Shown: positions 42,155-53,500 of the stretch, in pieces | Layout of the letters: each line of letters starts with the position of its first letter | How positions within the stretch are numbered: the first letter of the stretch is position 1 | Source: Oegoconia quadripuncta | Lineage: Eukaryota; Arthropoda; Insecta; Lepidoptera; Autostichidae | Assembly: GCA_949316235.1 (NCBI GenBank) | Contig: OX438743.1 | Coordinates: 43,253,440-43,317,439, forward strand | DNA length: 64,000 bases | Direction of reading: 5' to 3' | Position numbers and translations under genes: made by a program | Notes under the pieces: generated by a model | The model's input: only the letters and a program-made list of their open reading frames with translations | Database searches by the model: none | What the model was told of the DNA's origin: nothing

Positions 42155-42418
42155 ATCCTTAGACATACACACAGCGCCATATAGTTCCATAGTAAGCAAT
42201 TTACGGCTTGTGTTGTGGATACCAGATGGTTGATATACCTACTACATAAATATTTTTTTTTGTAAATAAATACTTATTATAAATGAAAAAATCCATAACC
42301 CGGGTACATAATATGTCCGTATTCATCACACAGACATATTCCCCTAGCGGGATTCGAACCCGCGACCATTTGGTATAGTGGTCAGAGTTTTTAACCACTA
42401 CACCAAACAGGTTGTCAT
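42155..42418 (-). repeat. SINE family C, full-length
   Basis: Minus-strand copy with box B GGTTCGAATCCCGCTAGGGG and head GACAACCTGTTTGGTGTAGT. It ends 35 bp left of the mariner TIR. Confidence 0.85.
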
Positions 42419-42452
42419 AAATAATTATATAAGGTATACATTCAGTGTACTA

Positions 42453-43741
42453 AGTATCGGGAATTTGTCAATAAAACAAAAAATACAAATTATTCATCTA
42501 AATTTATTTTATCGCCTTCAAAGTAGGCCCCATCGCTTGCAATACAACATCTCCACCGCTTCACCCAGTCTTCCATACATTTTTCATAGGCTATTTGCGG
42601 TATGGCCTTTAGCTCATTCAGCGAATTTTCTTTTATGGCTTCTATCGACTCAAAACGTTTTCCTCGAAATGGTAATTTTAACTTGGGAAATAAAAAAAAG
42701 TCAGACGGAGCCATATCAGGTGAATACGGTGCTTCGTCGAGAACTTTTGTTGAATTTTTCGCTAAAAACTCTTTCACTATAATGGCTGTGTGTGACGGTG
42801 CATTATCATGGTGCAGCATCCATGAGTTGTGTTGCCACAAATCTGGACGTTTTCGGCGGATACTCTCACGCAAACGCTTCATGACGCCTAAATAATATTC
42901 TTTATTCACTGTTTCTCCCTCTGGAAGGAATTCGGAGTGAACCACACCACGGTAGTCAAAAAAACTGTCAGCATCACCTTGATTTTGGAGCGACTTTGCC
43001 GCGGTTTTTTGGGTTTCGGCTCGTTTTCGAGACGCCATTCTGAAGACTGTTGGCTTGTTTGCATGTCGTACTCATAAACCCATGTCTCGTCGCCAGTTAT
43101 TATACGTTTCATAAAGGTCGGATCCGTAGAAGCTCGGGAAACCATGTCTTCAGCGACATGCTTTCGCTGCGCTTTTTGAACAAAATTGAGCTCTTTTGGA
43201 ACTAGTCGAGCGGCGACGCGTTTCATGCCTAAAATGTCAATGAGAATGTTGTGGATGGACTTAAAAGATATGTTCACCTCACTAGCCAACTCTCTCAGAC
43301 TCATACGTCGATTTTCGAGCACTAGCTTCTTGATTCTGTCGATGTTTTCTTTGGTCGTAGCGGTTGAAGGTCTACCAGAACGAGGCAAGTCTACTACTAC
43401 TTCTCGGCCTTCTTTAAAAGCCTTATACCATTCATAAGCCCTTGTTTTCGATATACACGATTCGCCGTAGGTATTTCGCAACATTTTTAGTGATTCACCA
43501 CATGAAATATCATTTGAAACACAAAATTTAAGGCACACTCTTTGTTCAACAATATTTTCCATTGTAAAAATCGCCGAGGACTCAAAACTATGACCAACAA
43601 AAAGTGTAGTTTAAAACAAATTAAATGACAGATCCCGCTCAAATTTTGCGCGCTAAATCAGTACAGTGCTACCAACATGCAGTAAAAAAATTAGAACGAC
43701 CTCTTTTACGCGGGTCTTTTTATTGACATATTCCCGATACT
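42453..43741 (-). mobile_element. Mariner element (1.29 kb) with one frameshift
   Basis: The TIRs are AGTATCGGGAATTTGTCAAT at 42453 and its near-complement ATTGACATATTCCCGATACT ending at 43741. TA precedes the left TIR (42451-42452). Length and layout are standard for a mariner. The transposase frame runs on the minus strand and is described separately. Confidence 0.85.
42490..43562 (-). pseudogene. Mariner transposase (DD34D), single-frameshift pseudogene
   Basis: The N-terminal part (ATG 43562 down to about 42964) has the helix-turn-helix region, DLPRSGRPSTATT, and TGDETW with the first catalytic Asp. The C-terminal part continues in another frame: FDYRGVVHSEFLP, HHDNAPSH (second Asp), YSPDMAPSDFFLFP (third Asp, 34 residues after the second), to the stop at 42490. 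The switch falls at a run of seven A's on the plus strand (42958-42964). One missing base there explains the break and everything else is intact. It would bind the TIRs and cut and paste the element. Overlapping frames in the shadow are not genes. Confidence 0.9.
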
Positions 43742-44577
43742 TTTTACACAGAGTAGTATATACTTATACATATATCTGATTTACGTTGAGAGATAAATAC
43801 AAACTGCATTATTTTCCACAACATTTTATTTAAACAAATCAATTTTATCGCAGTCTGAGATCATTATAGTGAACGCTTACAAAAGCATCAAAGCGCGGTA
43901 TAAAAAAATACATTAACCTATAATTAATTACTTAAAATATACGAGTATTAACTACTACCAAATTAGATGCGGATATTTTACGTCTGAACCTTTTAATAAT
44001 TTTATTTTTTTATAGTTTCTTTATTTTTTAATTATTACACTTCATAAACGTTGTACACTAAGCCTATATGGAGAACACTCGTCCAACTTTCAATTTTTGA
44101 ATTAAGGATCAATGAAGTTTGACGGAATAATACGTCAAATTTAGGTGTTTTTTGTTTTTATCATATTGTATTTTTTCACGTGAAAGAGTTGATTATAGTT
44201 ATTATTATATGAAATAATTAAATTGTGATTGATAATAAGTTTTTTTTTATTTTATTTATTTGGAACAGTTCACTACGTCGCTGGTTTGCCTCTCGACAAA
44301 ATCGATCGCATGTACTTGATGTACTTAGGCTTATCTTTGGAAAAGGCAAGACACTGGAACCAGCGACATAGATTATTAACAGTTGATGTAGGCATTAAGT
44401 ATGTACATAGTCTACGACATTATCCATGTAAGTAAAACAGTATTTTAAAAAGCCTTACCTAGACCTGCATCATGTGCAAGTCATATGTTGCTAAAATCTT
44501 TCTAACTATATTATAAGACTAAAAAAAGTATTTTACTAAAAGTAGTAGGTGTAGGTATGCAGTTATTCAGTTATGCA

Positions 44578-44915
44578 GTATTAATAAACCAATCTCAATA
44601 GAAGTCTTGAGGCTGTATCACCTCAGATGCGTCTTAAGCAGTTGACGCTATCTCAAACTCCGTGCTAATTTATGAACCAATCTTGAGGTCTACTCAGCTG
44701 AGATCACTTCTCAAGTATTTTCCTCCGCGGCGAATAAATGATAACTCTTGAGTTTCGTTAATTAATACGTGAAACTCGACGCACCTCTCAAGTGACTACT
44801 GCTTGAGTATTCACGTGCGTTTCAGGTCTCAAGTTAGGTTTATTAATCAACACGTTTACTTGAGACCGGTCACAAGACTGTTCTCAATCTTGAGAATGGT
44901 TTATTAATACGGGCC
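44578..44915. mobile_element. MITE (GGCCCGTATTAATAAACC family), copy 2, reversed
   Basis: The ends AGTATTAATAAACCAATCTC and GAATGGTTTATTAATACGGG with CC are the reverse complement of 30703-31034, with the same order of CTTGAG and ATTAAT motifs. Diverged by scattered changes. Confidence 0.8.
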
Positions 44916-45902
44916 TAAGTAAACCGTCAAAGTACAAGTCCTCGGATAAGGTTGTCTTTTTGTACCTTTGGAACGAAACCCTGAAAGTCACAAAGCTTTT
45001 TAATGTCTTGCCCTACATACAAATTATTTTGATGTAGATGTTAAAATATCTATATGTAGATAAGGTATCTAATTTGGTAGCACAACACATCGGTAATTTA
45101 GTCCTGATAAACTTAAAAATATCACACGTCATTGTAGGACAGTGCCAATTCGTATTACATTACGATTGCAGTCTACATCGGTTGTTTTTATTCAAGAGAT
45201 AGTTATGTAAGAGCAATGTAAGGCGAATTGGTCCCTATCAATATAGTTTCATGAGTTCTATCAACACAAGAATAATGCCATTATTACCTAGGTACTTAAT
45301 TCTTTTCATATAAACTTATATAGAAGCTGTACATTATTTGTACTTATTAATTTGTGGTGCATTAAAGCAGTTGCATTATGTACCTTAAAGTAAAGCAAAA
45401 GTAACGAAGTACATTTCGCAACAATGTTTGCAAAGGTATTTAAATAAGTGTAAGTCTTTTAAAAACAATAATCTCCTTATTAGGAACTACTTGAGTGATG
45501 TTGCTTTTAAGTGTTTTTATTAGTATTTAGATTAGTACATGTACTTATTATTAAATACACGCTCTTGTTGACAAAATCTCTGCCAAATCTAATTAAAAAC
45601 AAAAGGTCCATTGGCGCCAATATTTAACCCTCGAGATACTCCCCGGCTTTTTTCTATTTGACAGGCTGGTATGAAACCATAGACCAGAATAGATTTAACC
45701 GTGATTCAACTCTAAAATTATTGTTGGTGTAAGTAAAGTGTTTCATATTTCAGACCACGTGGCCGGCACGGCTCTTAAAGTTGAAATTAATGTCTAAGGT
45801 AGGTAACGCAATAAAAGATGCGAACTTTCAAAGCGTACCTAGGTACTTTCATTTTAGAAGTCTTGCTCACTGACAGATTATCATAACCTTTAGGGTATTT
45901 CG

Positions 45903-45965
45903 AGCGTCGGTGGCTCAACGGTTAAGACGCGGTTTCCCAATTTCGGAGATCCGGGTTTGATTATT
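45903..45965 (+). repeat. SINE family D head, truncated
   Basis: GCGTCGGTGGCTCAACGGTT, AAGACGCGGTTTCCCAATTT, GGAGATCCGGGTTTGAT matches the head at 38253. The sequence after box B is unrelated (TATTTATTTAATAGTG). Confidence 0.6.
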
Positions 45966-47049
45966 TATTTAATAGTGCCACACCTCCTTCTTCGTGCCAA
46001 ATTTTAAAATGTAGAGCACCAGGTTTAGGCTGTGATCTGTCAGTGAGTGGGACCTTTAGTACACAAATACTTACGCTTTGAAAAGTTGCGCTTCCGAGTA
46101 AACGGGCTTTGACACACAGATAGACAGACGGACTAGGAACATAGTGACATTTTTTTCAAAGTTAGACCTTCTACAACGCAGAAATCAATTCATATTTCCG
46201 TTCAAATTATTTATCTACGCCGAAAAATGTTTTAAAATATAAATAAATAGTTACAATAACTACATTTCTTACATATTTTTTTTATCATTATCATTCAATA
46301 TACGTAGGCACAGCTGTCACCACAATTTACCTCTCCCTTCTTCCTTAACCTCTTCTACCTTCCTATAACCTCTTCTCATACACTTAAAAGAAAGACAATG
46401 CAGTCGTGTGATGATCAAGGCTTGAAAATATTGAAACCTACAACTACCATTATGTAGGTATTTATATCAGTATTTTCCAATAGACCATAATAGTCCTTCG
46501 TCATCCATTAAAATGTCCACACGTTTCAAAACGTTAAATATTAATACAGTGAGAGATCTACGAATGCAGCGCTAGAATCCTGACGAGGGTGAAGGTGGTG
46601 TAGCTGAGGGCCAGGCCGGGCCTGGTGGGCCTGCACGGCTACCGGCGCGGCCGCGGGCCAAGCTGGACCCCTGGCGCATTACTGAGCGCGGACAGGGAGC
46701 TTGCGCGCTTCATGCTACGGAATAAAAGGTATAATTAATCGCCTTTCTTTGAAAGAAATGCAGTCAAATCAAGAAGTATGAAGATCCTGAACGGGCCAGG
46801 GGTGGCGAGATGAATATAGGATGAATCAAATGAAATCAAAATATTTTAATTCATAGGATAAAATTATCACTTGTAAACGTCACTATTAAAATTAGGTCCT
46901 TACCTATGAAATTGGCGTTTTGTATGAAGAATTTCATTAAGTCTGTTTTCTCCATACAAACATTTTTGATATTTTTTGGGAACGGCAAATCCAAATTTAG
47001 CTAAACTTTGTGTGATTATCGGATAACATTAAGTTAAGTATAGGCATCG

Positions 47050-47330
47050 TTAATTTTTAAAAGTAACCGCTTTATAAAAGTTTCAGCGAATCTAAGAAAT
47101 GATTATGGGAAGCACATGAAAAGAGATCTGTTCAAATTTTTTTTATTATGACATTTAGCCCAGAAATTAAAAAATATTGCATGTGAAACCTTGAAATAAT
47201 ATTCCATTTTCCAAATAAAAAACAAATCTGGATATAGCTTTGAAACTCGCAGAAATTGGTACATATGATTAACGAAGAAAAAAAACTCCAATTTCATAGG
47301 TAAAGACCCAATATTACATTTAAATTTGTC
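47050..47330 (+). repeat. Dispersed repeat, second copy of 14726-15010
   Basis: Same ordered blocks (TTTTAAAAGTAACC, GGGAAGCACATGAAAAGAG, ACATATGATTAACGAAGAAA) as the copy in btn intron 1. Confidence 0.7.
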
Positions 47331-47382
47331 GCATGTCGTTGTTATTGTGCCTGAGAAATAAAAATTCGAAGGCATGTGAAGT

Positions 47383-47487
47383 CCCCAACCCGCATTGGGC
47401 CAGCTTGGTGGACTACGGCCCATACTCCCTCATATACGAGGGAAGGCCTATATCCCTGCAGTGGGATGTTTACGGGCTGATGATGAA
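47383..47487 (+). repeat. LINE-type 3' tail repeat
   Basis: AACCCGCATTGGGCCAGCTT, GTGGACTACGGCCCATACTC, CCCTGCAGTGGGATGTTTAC, GGGCTGATGATGAA. Its 5' neighbour CCTGAGAAATAAAAATTCGA also precedes the copy near 210, so the repeated unit is longer than the tail. Confidence 0.65.
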
Positions 47488-47849
47488 ACTTTTGGTACCA
47501 TCTACAGCCGACCACGCGTTCCAATAAGTTCGATTTAGTATTTAGTCTATCCACTATCACACCCACGTATGGAAACTTAAGACAACCTTCTGAAGTCGTA
47601 TTCGTTTATAAAGGTGAGTCCAGATTATATAACAAAAAAGAAATCTTCTCCTTTTATTCACTCGCGTAATGAAAGGTAGAATTTTGTCTCTTGATGTAGA
47701 GCCAACTGCTATAAGAACTGGTTTCCCGGTGCGTTATTGCTCACAAATATCATATTATCAGCTTATATTTAAAAAATAACAATTATACTTAGTATTTATT
47801 TAGGAGCAAATTAATATCCACACTGGCAATATCAAGGTGGACCGATTCC

Positions 47850-48153
47850 TTTTTTTTATGCACACTGTTTTGTGCTTGACCTCAATCACACCTGATGTTA
47901 AGTGAAGATGAGGTCGAAGGTGGAAGCGTACTGACCCGGAAACCCCAAGATATTTGGGGGACTGGCTATCTTATCTTTGACAACCGGAACACAACAATGC
48001 TGTTAACATTGCTGCTTGGCGGCAGATTTAGATTAGCTAGGTGATAGCTAGCCAGGCGGACATTTAAAATGCTCTACCACCAACCAAACCGAGTACTTAA
48101 ACATGTACCCCGCTGGGGATCGAACCCGCGACCTGCGGTCGTAAACCCAATGC
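47850..48153 (-). repeat. SINE family B, head lost at the mariner junction
   Basis: A minus-strand B SINE intact from its T-run to GTAAACCCAATG. The last 30 or so bases of the tRNA head are missing, exactly where the left-truncated mariner sequence begins. Confidence 0.8.
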
Positions 48154-48182
48154 TAAAAATTCCTGAACTAGAATAAGCTTAA

Positions 48183-49160
48183 ATGGAAACTGTTTACGGG
48201 GAACAGTGCCCTAGTAAATCAATGATTTACAAGTGGCATGGTCTTTTTAAACATGGTCGGGAGTCGATTGAAGACGACCCCCGCTCAGGAAGGCCAGTTG
48301 AGGCCACCACATCAGACATCGTCGAAAAAGTGGAAAAAATTGTACTGGAGGACACCCGTTTGAAGAAAAAACAGTTATCTGCATTAGTTGGAGTATCAGA
48401 TACCACCATTTTGCGAATCCTACATGATCACCTGGGTATGACAAAAGTCAGTGCAAGATGGGTACCGAGAATGCTCACGCCGCTTCAAAAACAGCAGCGC
48501 GTCGAAGCGTCAAAACATTTTTTGGAGTTGTGTGGCGACGATCCTGGACCGATTTTGGAGCGAATTGTTACCGGCGATGAAACATGGGTTCATCACTTTG
48601 AGCCTGAGTCCAAACAAGAGTCCATGCAATGGCATAAAAAGGGGACACCACCGCCAAAGAAATTCAAAGTGTCGGAGTCGGCTGGAAAGTTGATGGCTAC
48701 TGTTTTTTGGGATTGTGAGGGGATAATACTGATTGATTATAAAGAAAAGGGCAGGACCATAACCGGAGAATACTACGCAACAATACTAGAAAAATTAAAG
48801 GATGCCATCAAAGAAAAACGTCGGGGAAAATTGACCAAGGGTGTGTTGCTCTTGCAAGACAAGGCGCCGGTTCACAAGAGCAAAGTTGCAATGGCTGCTC
48901 TACATACGCATGGCTTCGAATCACTAGTCCACCCACCCTATAGTCCAGATCTGGCCCCAAGTGATTTTTATTTGTTCCCCAATTTAAAAAAAGACTTAAG
49001 GGGAAGGAAATTTTCCGACGACAATGAGGTAAAGGAGGCAATTTCGGCTCATTTTGAGGGAAAAGATAAAAAATATTTTTACGATGGTTTAGAAAAATTA
49101 ATTCAGAGATCTAATAAATGTATTCAGCTTAAGGGTGATTATATTGAAAAGGAAAAATAA
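48183..49160 (+). CDS. Mariner transposase (DD34D), long open frame, N-terminus truncated
   Basis: 325 codons from ATG 48183 without a stop, against about 345 for a complete mariner transposase. It keeps part of the first DNA-binding domain (YGEQCPSKSMIYKWHGLFKH), the second helix-turn-helix (EKVEKIVLEDTRL onward), the linker WVPRML, and the catalytic Asp132 in TGDETW, Asp226 in LLLQDKAPVH and Asp261 in YSPDLAPSDFYLFP. Asp226 and Asp261 are separated by 34 residues. The usual HDN at the second Asp is QDK. The first 20-40 residues are absent: a stop (TAA 48180-48182) precedes the ATG, and the left TIR is missing. The right TIR-like end lies at about 49194-49220. Catalysis-competent by motif, but probably unable to bind TIRs normally and unable to move itself. 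The start is the first ATG in frame; whether it is expressed is unknown. Confidence 0.8.
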   Translation: METVYGEQCPSKSMIYKWHGLFKHGRESIEDDPRSGRPVEATTSDIVEKVEKIVLEDTRLKKKQLSALVGVSDTTILRILHDHLGMTKVSARWVPRMLTPLQKQQRVEASKHFLELCGDDPGPILERIVTGDETWVHHFEPESKQESMQWHKKGTPPPKKFKVSESAGKLMATVFWDCEGIILIDYKEKGRTITGEYYATILEKLKDAIKEKRRGKLTKGVLLLQDKAPVHKSKVAMAALHTHGFESLVHPPYSPDLAPSDFYLFPNLKKDLRGRKFSDDNEVKEAISAHFEGKDKKYFYDGLEKLIQRSNKCIQLKGDYIEKEK

Positions 49161-49222
49161 ATTTACTGTTTCATTTTTACTAAAACCCTTTCATTCCACG
49201 AACTTTTGGACCTCCCCTCTAT
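49161..49222 (+). mobile_element. 3' UTR and right end of the truncated mariner
   Basis: After the TAA the sequence runs to CATTCCACGAACTTTTGGAC, CTCCCCT, which looks like a right TIR (reading AGGGGAGGTCCAAAAGTTCG on the other strand). No mate exists on the left. Confidence 0.55.
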
Positions 49223-50037
49223 GTATGTAAAGTTGATTTTTGATCTCACTGTGCATACCCTGTGGGCTAGAATAACTTTCTAGAATTAAATAGTGTAGGT
49301 ATACTTAGATACGTACTTATCCAAGGTATAAAATGCTTAGTGTATTAAATAGTTTAATCCGACAATATAATTATATCAGAAAATAAATCGCAAATTGTTG
49401 CCTAATTAGTGGGTAGGTTTACCTACTCAAAACCTTTTTACAAAACAAACTCTGGATTCGTAACAAATCACCGCTCCAAATTCAATAGGTTATAGATAGG
49501 TACCTACGTTTATCGCCTGAAATGTTGGAGTGAGTAAAGAAATATTCTTTTTGTAATTATACTTCCTTCGGAAAAGCTCAATGCTGGAATAAGCATCTCC
49601 CCCAAGGTGCGATTTTTATGGGAGGATGTGCACTGATTGCATATCAGGGCTTTGGGCTTGTTCTTAGAAAGTTTATCTCATGTTCTTAGAATCTATGGAG
49701 AACAATCGGCAATAATGCAAATCGGGACCCGGGAGGAATAAGTGTTCTACTAACGTTGTTTTACAGCAATTCCAAAAATAAGTACCTACATACGAGTAGG
49801 TATCGTAATGGATTATATACCTACAAAAAATAAAATATTATACAGCTGTAAAAGTAGGTAAGTAATCGTATTTTTTTTTACATAAGCTTTAAAAAAAAAA
49901 ACTATCCAACATCATGCAAATCTGATAACTTCCTTCCTACATATCTACCTCGTTTCTGATTATCATGTTTTTCCTGAATTTTCTCTACTGAGATAAGCTG
50001 AAGACTACAAAACTGCAACTATTTGTAAACTATTTTA
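49223..50037. other. Non-coding spacer between mariner and the SINE/copia block
   Basis: AT-rich sequence with GTAGGTA-type short motifs. No frame, SINE or terminal repeat that I can recognise. Confidence 0.5.
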
Positions 50038-50241
50038 ACCGCCTCTGTGGCTCAATGTAAACAACATAGGGTTTACGAATCGGAGGTCGCGGGTTCGATC
50101 CCCAGCGGCGTACATGTTAAGTATACTCGGTTTGGTTGGTGGTAGGGCATTTTGAATGTCCGCCTGGCTAGCTACTATCATCTTATCTAGATCTGCCGCC
50201 AAACAGCAATGTTAATAACAGTGTTGTGTTTCGGTTGTCAG
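50038..50241 (+). repeat. SINE family B, 5' part, split by a copia element
   Basis: Head GCCTCTGTGGCTCAATGTAA and box B GGTTCGATCCCCAGCGGCG, continuing to CGGTTGTCAG, where the LTR begins. The rest of this SINE resumes at 54873. Full-length without the insert. Confidence 0.88.
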
Positions 50242-50462
50242 TATTAAAGGGACCAATGTCCACCCTTCCAAGCCATAGCATCTTATGCATAAGTTTTTAT
50301 TATAAGAGTCTATAATTGTCTCTGGTTCTAAAATGGTAAAAGATGGAAGTTATTATTTTTGTGTTTGGAATAAATAAGTACTAGAAACTTAATTAAAGGA
50401 ATGATTTAAATACAAGAGACATTTTATTCGCCAGCCGCGATAGTCAACAACAAACCATAACA
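50242..50462 (+). repeat. Left LTR of the copia element (221 bp)
   Basis: Starts TATTAAAGGGACCAATGTCC and ends CAACAAACCATAACA. It matches the right LTR base for base as far as I can read. An AATAAA is present at about 50370 (GGAATAAATAAG), a possible poly(A) signal. Confidence 0.92.
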
Positions 50463-50463
50463 G

Positions 50464-50479
50464 TGGTAGCAGAGCGTGG
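50464..50479 (+). promoter_or_regulatory. Primer-binding site for initiator Met tRNA
   Basis: TGGTAGCAGAGCGTGG starts one base after the LTR. Its first 12 bases are complementary to the 3' end of insect tRNA-iMet (GCTCTGCTACCA), the usual primer for copia-type minus-strand synthesis. Confidence 0.85.
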
Positions 50480-50528
50480 TTTGGTTAATTTTTGTTGAAG
50501 TTGTTTGCACGTGTGCTTGTTATTGAAA

Positions 50529-53500
50529 ATGTCATGGCGGGAAAAATATGCCATCAGCCCGTTTGCAGGGGCAAACTTTAGTACGTGGGCGTTTCGAATG
50601 CGGAGTGTATTAAGAGAAAATGGGGTTTTGGAAGCCATTGATGACCCGTCCTATTGTAAGGATGACTCCCCACGAGATGTAATTAGGAATGAAGCAAAGG
50701 CCCAAGCCTTGATTATCGCCGGCGTGGCAGACAGTCACATAGAATATATTAAAAGAAATTCTGCATATCACATGTTTCATTCTTTAAAAGAAAATTTTCA
50801 AAGGAAAGGAATGCGTTCCAAATTGTTTATAAGAAGGAGGCTCTCTGAGATTCATTATTCAGAAGACACGCCATTACTAGATCATTTTGTGAAAATGGAA
50901 GAATTGTTCAATGAGTTACAAGAAGCCGATACAAGTTTGAGTGAAGAAGAAAAAGTTAATTACATCCTACTTTCTATGCCAAAATCATACGAGAACATAA
51001 TCACTGCGTTGGAAACATTAGAAGAATTAAAAGTGGATTTTGTCAAGAACAGGTTGCTGGGAGAAGAAGAAAACAGGAAGAAACTTTTAAGTAATCAAAC
51101 AAGAAAGCCAGCAAGTTCAAATAATGCTTTTTTATGTTTTACATGTGGGAAACCAGGCCACAAAAAATTCCAATGTCGCATGGGAGAACGCTCCTATCAA
51201 GGACAAGGGAATTCCAACCAAGGACAGGGAAATTTCAACCAAGGACAGGGAAATTTCAACCAAGGACAGGGAAATTTCAACCAAGGACAGGGAAATTTCA
51301 ATCAAGGGCAAAGAAACTACTATAGAGGTCGAGGAAATAACCAAGTACGAGGATATTATAATCATGGACGTGGAAACTACAATAGAGGACAAGGACATCG
51401 AGGAGGACTGGGATTCAGTGGCGGACATGTACAGCAAGCAGGACAAGGTCAAGGGAGAGGACGTCAGTCATATTCAGCGGAATTGGATCATGATGTTGCG
51501 TTTGTATGTGAAAGTGAAGTGTATAATTCTCAATGTAACAGTGACAGACTAGTATGGTGCGTGGACTCCGGGTGCTCAGACCATTTGATTAACAGCAAGG
51601 ACTTATTTACAGACTTTATAGAATTAAAGTTCCCTAAAAATATCGCAGCAGCCAAGAATGGAGTGATGTTACAGGCAATAGGTATTGGAAACATCAGAGT
51701 CAAATGTTATGTAGGCAAAAGAATCACTATGTGTACCATAAAAAATGTGTATTATGTGCCTGATTTACGAAAAAATTTGTTGTCAGTATCTAAGATGGTA
51801 AGCAATGGTTTAAGGGTTTGTTTTTCTGAAGGAAAGGTTCGGATATATGATTTTGATCAATTAATAATGATTGGAAACAAGGATGGCTCTTTATATACTA
51901 TTGAGATGGAGGTCGAACAGGTTAACAGTAATTATTCAATAAGTAACGAGTCTAATAAAGTAGGACACTTATGGCATAGGCGTTATGCTCATTTGGGAAT
52001 GAGAAATTTAAATATGTTAACTCAAAGAAACTTGGTAAATGGGTTGGAGGTTTTAAAAAATAATAGGATTGACAATACATTATGTGAAGCATGTTTGTTA
52101 GGCAAAATGTGCCGCCAACCTTTTAATAAGAGTGGATATAGAGCCAAAAAACCTTTAGAATTAATACATACAGATGTGTGTGGGCCAATTAGCCCTGATA
52201 GTAGAGAGGGTCACAAATACTTTGTGACGTTCATAGACGATTTCACACATTTCGTCATGGTTTACCTTATTACTCACAAATCTGAAGTTTTCAATAAATT
52301 TAAGCAATATTATTTCCATGTAACCAAACATTTCAGTACTAATCTGTTAAAATTACGTTGTGATAATGGGGGTGAGTATGTGTCAGAAGAATTTCAGAGA
52401 TTCTGCGAGGAAAATGGTATTGTTATGCAGTACACAGTTCCATACAACCCGGAAATGAATGGAGTCGCGGAACGAATGAACAGAACTTTAATAGAAAAAG
52501 CAAGAACAGTATTATTGGACTCTATTCTAGGAAAGGAGTTTTGGGGAGATGCTGTATTATATGCAGCCTATGTAACAAACAGAAGTCCAACTCTAGGAAA
52601 AGAAGTAACTCCATGTGAATTATGGCAAGGTAGAAAACCAGATGTCTCACACATGCGTGTATTTGGCAGCATAGCCTATAACCATGTACCTAAGCAGTTA
52701 AGACAAAAATTGGATAATCCAGGAAAAAAAATGATCATGATAGGTTATAGTATTTCAGGTTATAGACTGTATGATGAACAAGAAAACAGAACAGTAATTG
52801 GGAGAAATGTAATATTCGATGAAACACAATATAAGGAAGAAAATAAAGTTTACTTACCATGTTCTAGCAGTACCGATGCTGTGCATAAGGAGACAGAAAA
52901 AGGGAGTTTAGATGAATATAGAGAAAGAAATACAGAAATGAGAAATCTAGATATGAAAGAGAAGAGGTTACAAGAGCACACCACTGATAGTACAGAGTTA
53001 GAAAGCCGAGAGAGAGGGAGAGAAAAAAGAAAAGTACAAAGACCTAAATGGCACGAAGACTATGAAATAAATTTGAATGAGGATAGTGATGAAGCACTAT
53101 TTGCACTATTGGCGACACACCAGAAAGATGTACCATTCACTTATGAAGAAATAGAAAACAGAGAAGATAAGATACAATGGAGGAAAGCAGTATGTGAGGA
53201 AATAAAAGTATTGAAAGAAAGTGAAACATGGATGATCGTACCACAACCAAAACACCAAAAACCATTAGATAGTAAGTGGATATTCACCAAGAAAGATGTA
53301 GGGGAAAAGGAAATTTACAAGGCAAGATTAGTTGTCCGTGGGTTTCAGCAGAAAGACAAAATTGATGATATTTATTCACCTGTTTTAAAACTTCAAACTT
53401 TACGAATACTATTATCTATAGCGGTAAATAAAGACTACCATATACACCAGATGGATGTGAAGGGAGCGTTTTTGTATGGGAGAATTGATGAAGAAGTTTA

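Larger units (their letters stand above)
34788..42452. other. Repeat-rich interval upstream of the sulfotransferase
   Basis: No intact gene. It holds LINE reverse-transcriptase debris (35080-36515), the duplicated pseudo-exon (38789-38836), three SINE B copies or parts, a SINE D head (38253), SINE C copies (41058, 42155) and a LINE tail (40017). The sulfotransferase promoter and 5' UTR exon should be within it but are not recognisable. 36520-38250 shows nothing I can name. Confidence 0.55.
43742..47849. other. Gene-free interval with repeats
   Basis: Contents: MITE 44578-44915, SINE D fragment 45903-45965, a GC-rich patch 46575-46735, dispersed repeat 47050-47330 and LINE tail 47383-47487. 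Remaining parts are AT-rich without recognisable exons; the open frame at 44229-44435 has no similarity I know. Confidence 0.55.

Noticed and set aside
51190..51320. CRISPR-like direct repeats
   Set aside because: The repeats are contiguous coding units without spacers, in a eukaryotic retrotransposon.
51132..51452. 106-aa antisense open frame with LSLVEISLSLVEI repeats
   Set aside because: It is the reverse strand of the Gag minisatellite and has no independent support.
51124..51552. Second plus-strand frame inside gag (TKDREISTKDREIS)
   Set aside because: It is the shifted reading of the same tandem repeat; the copia frame explains the region.
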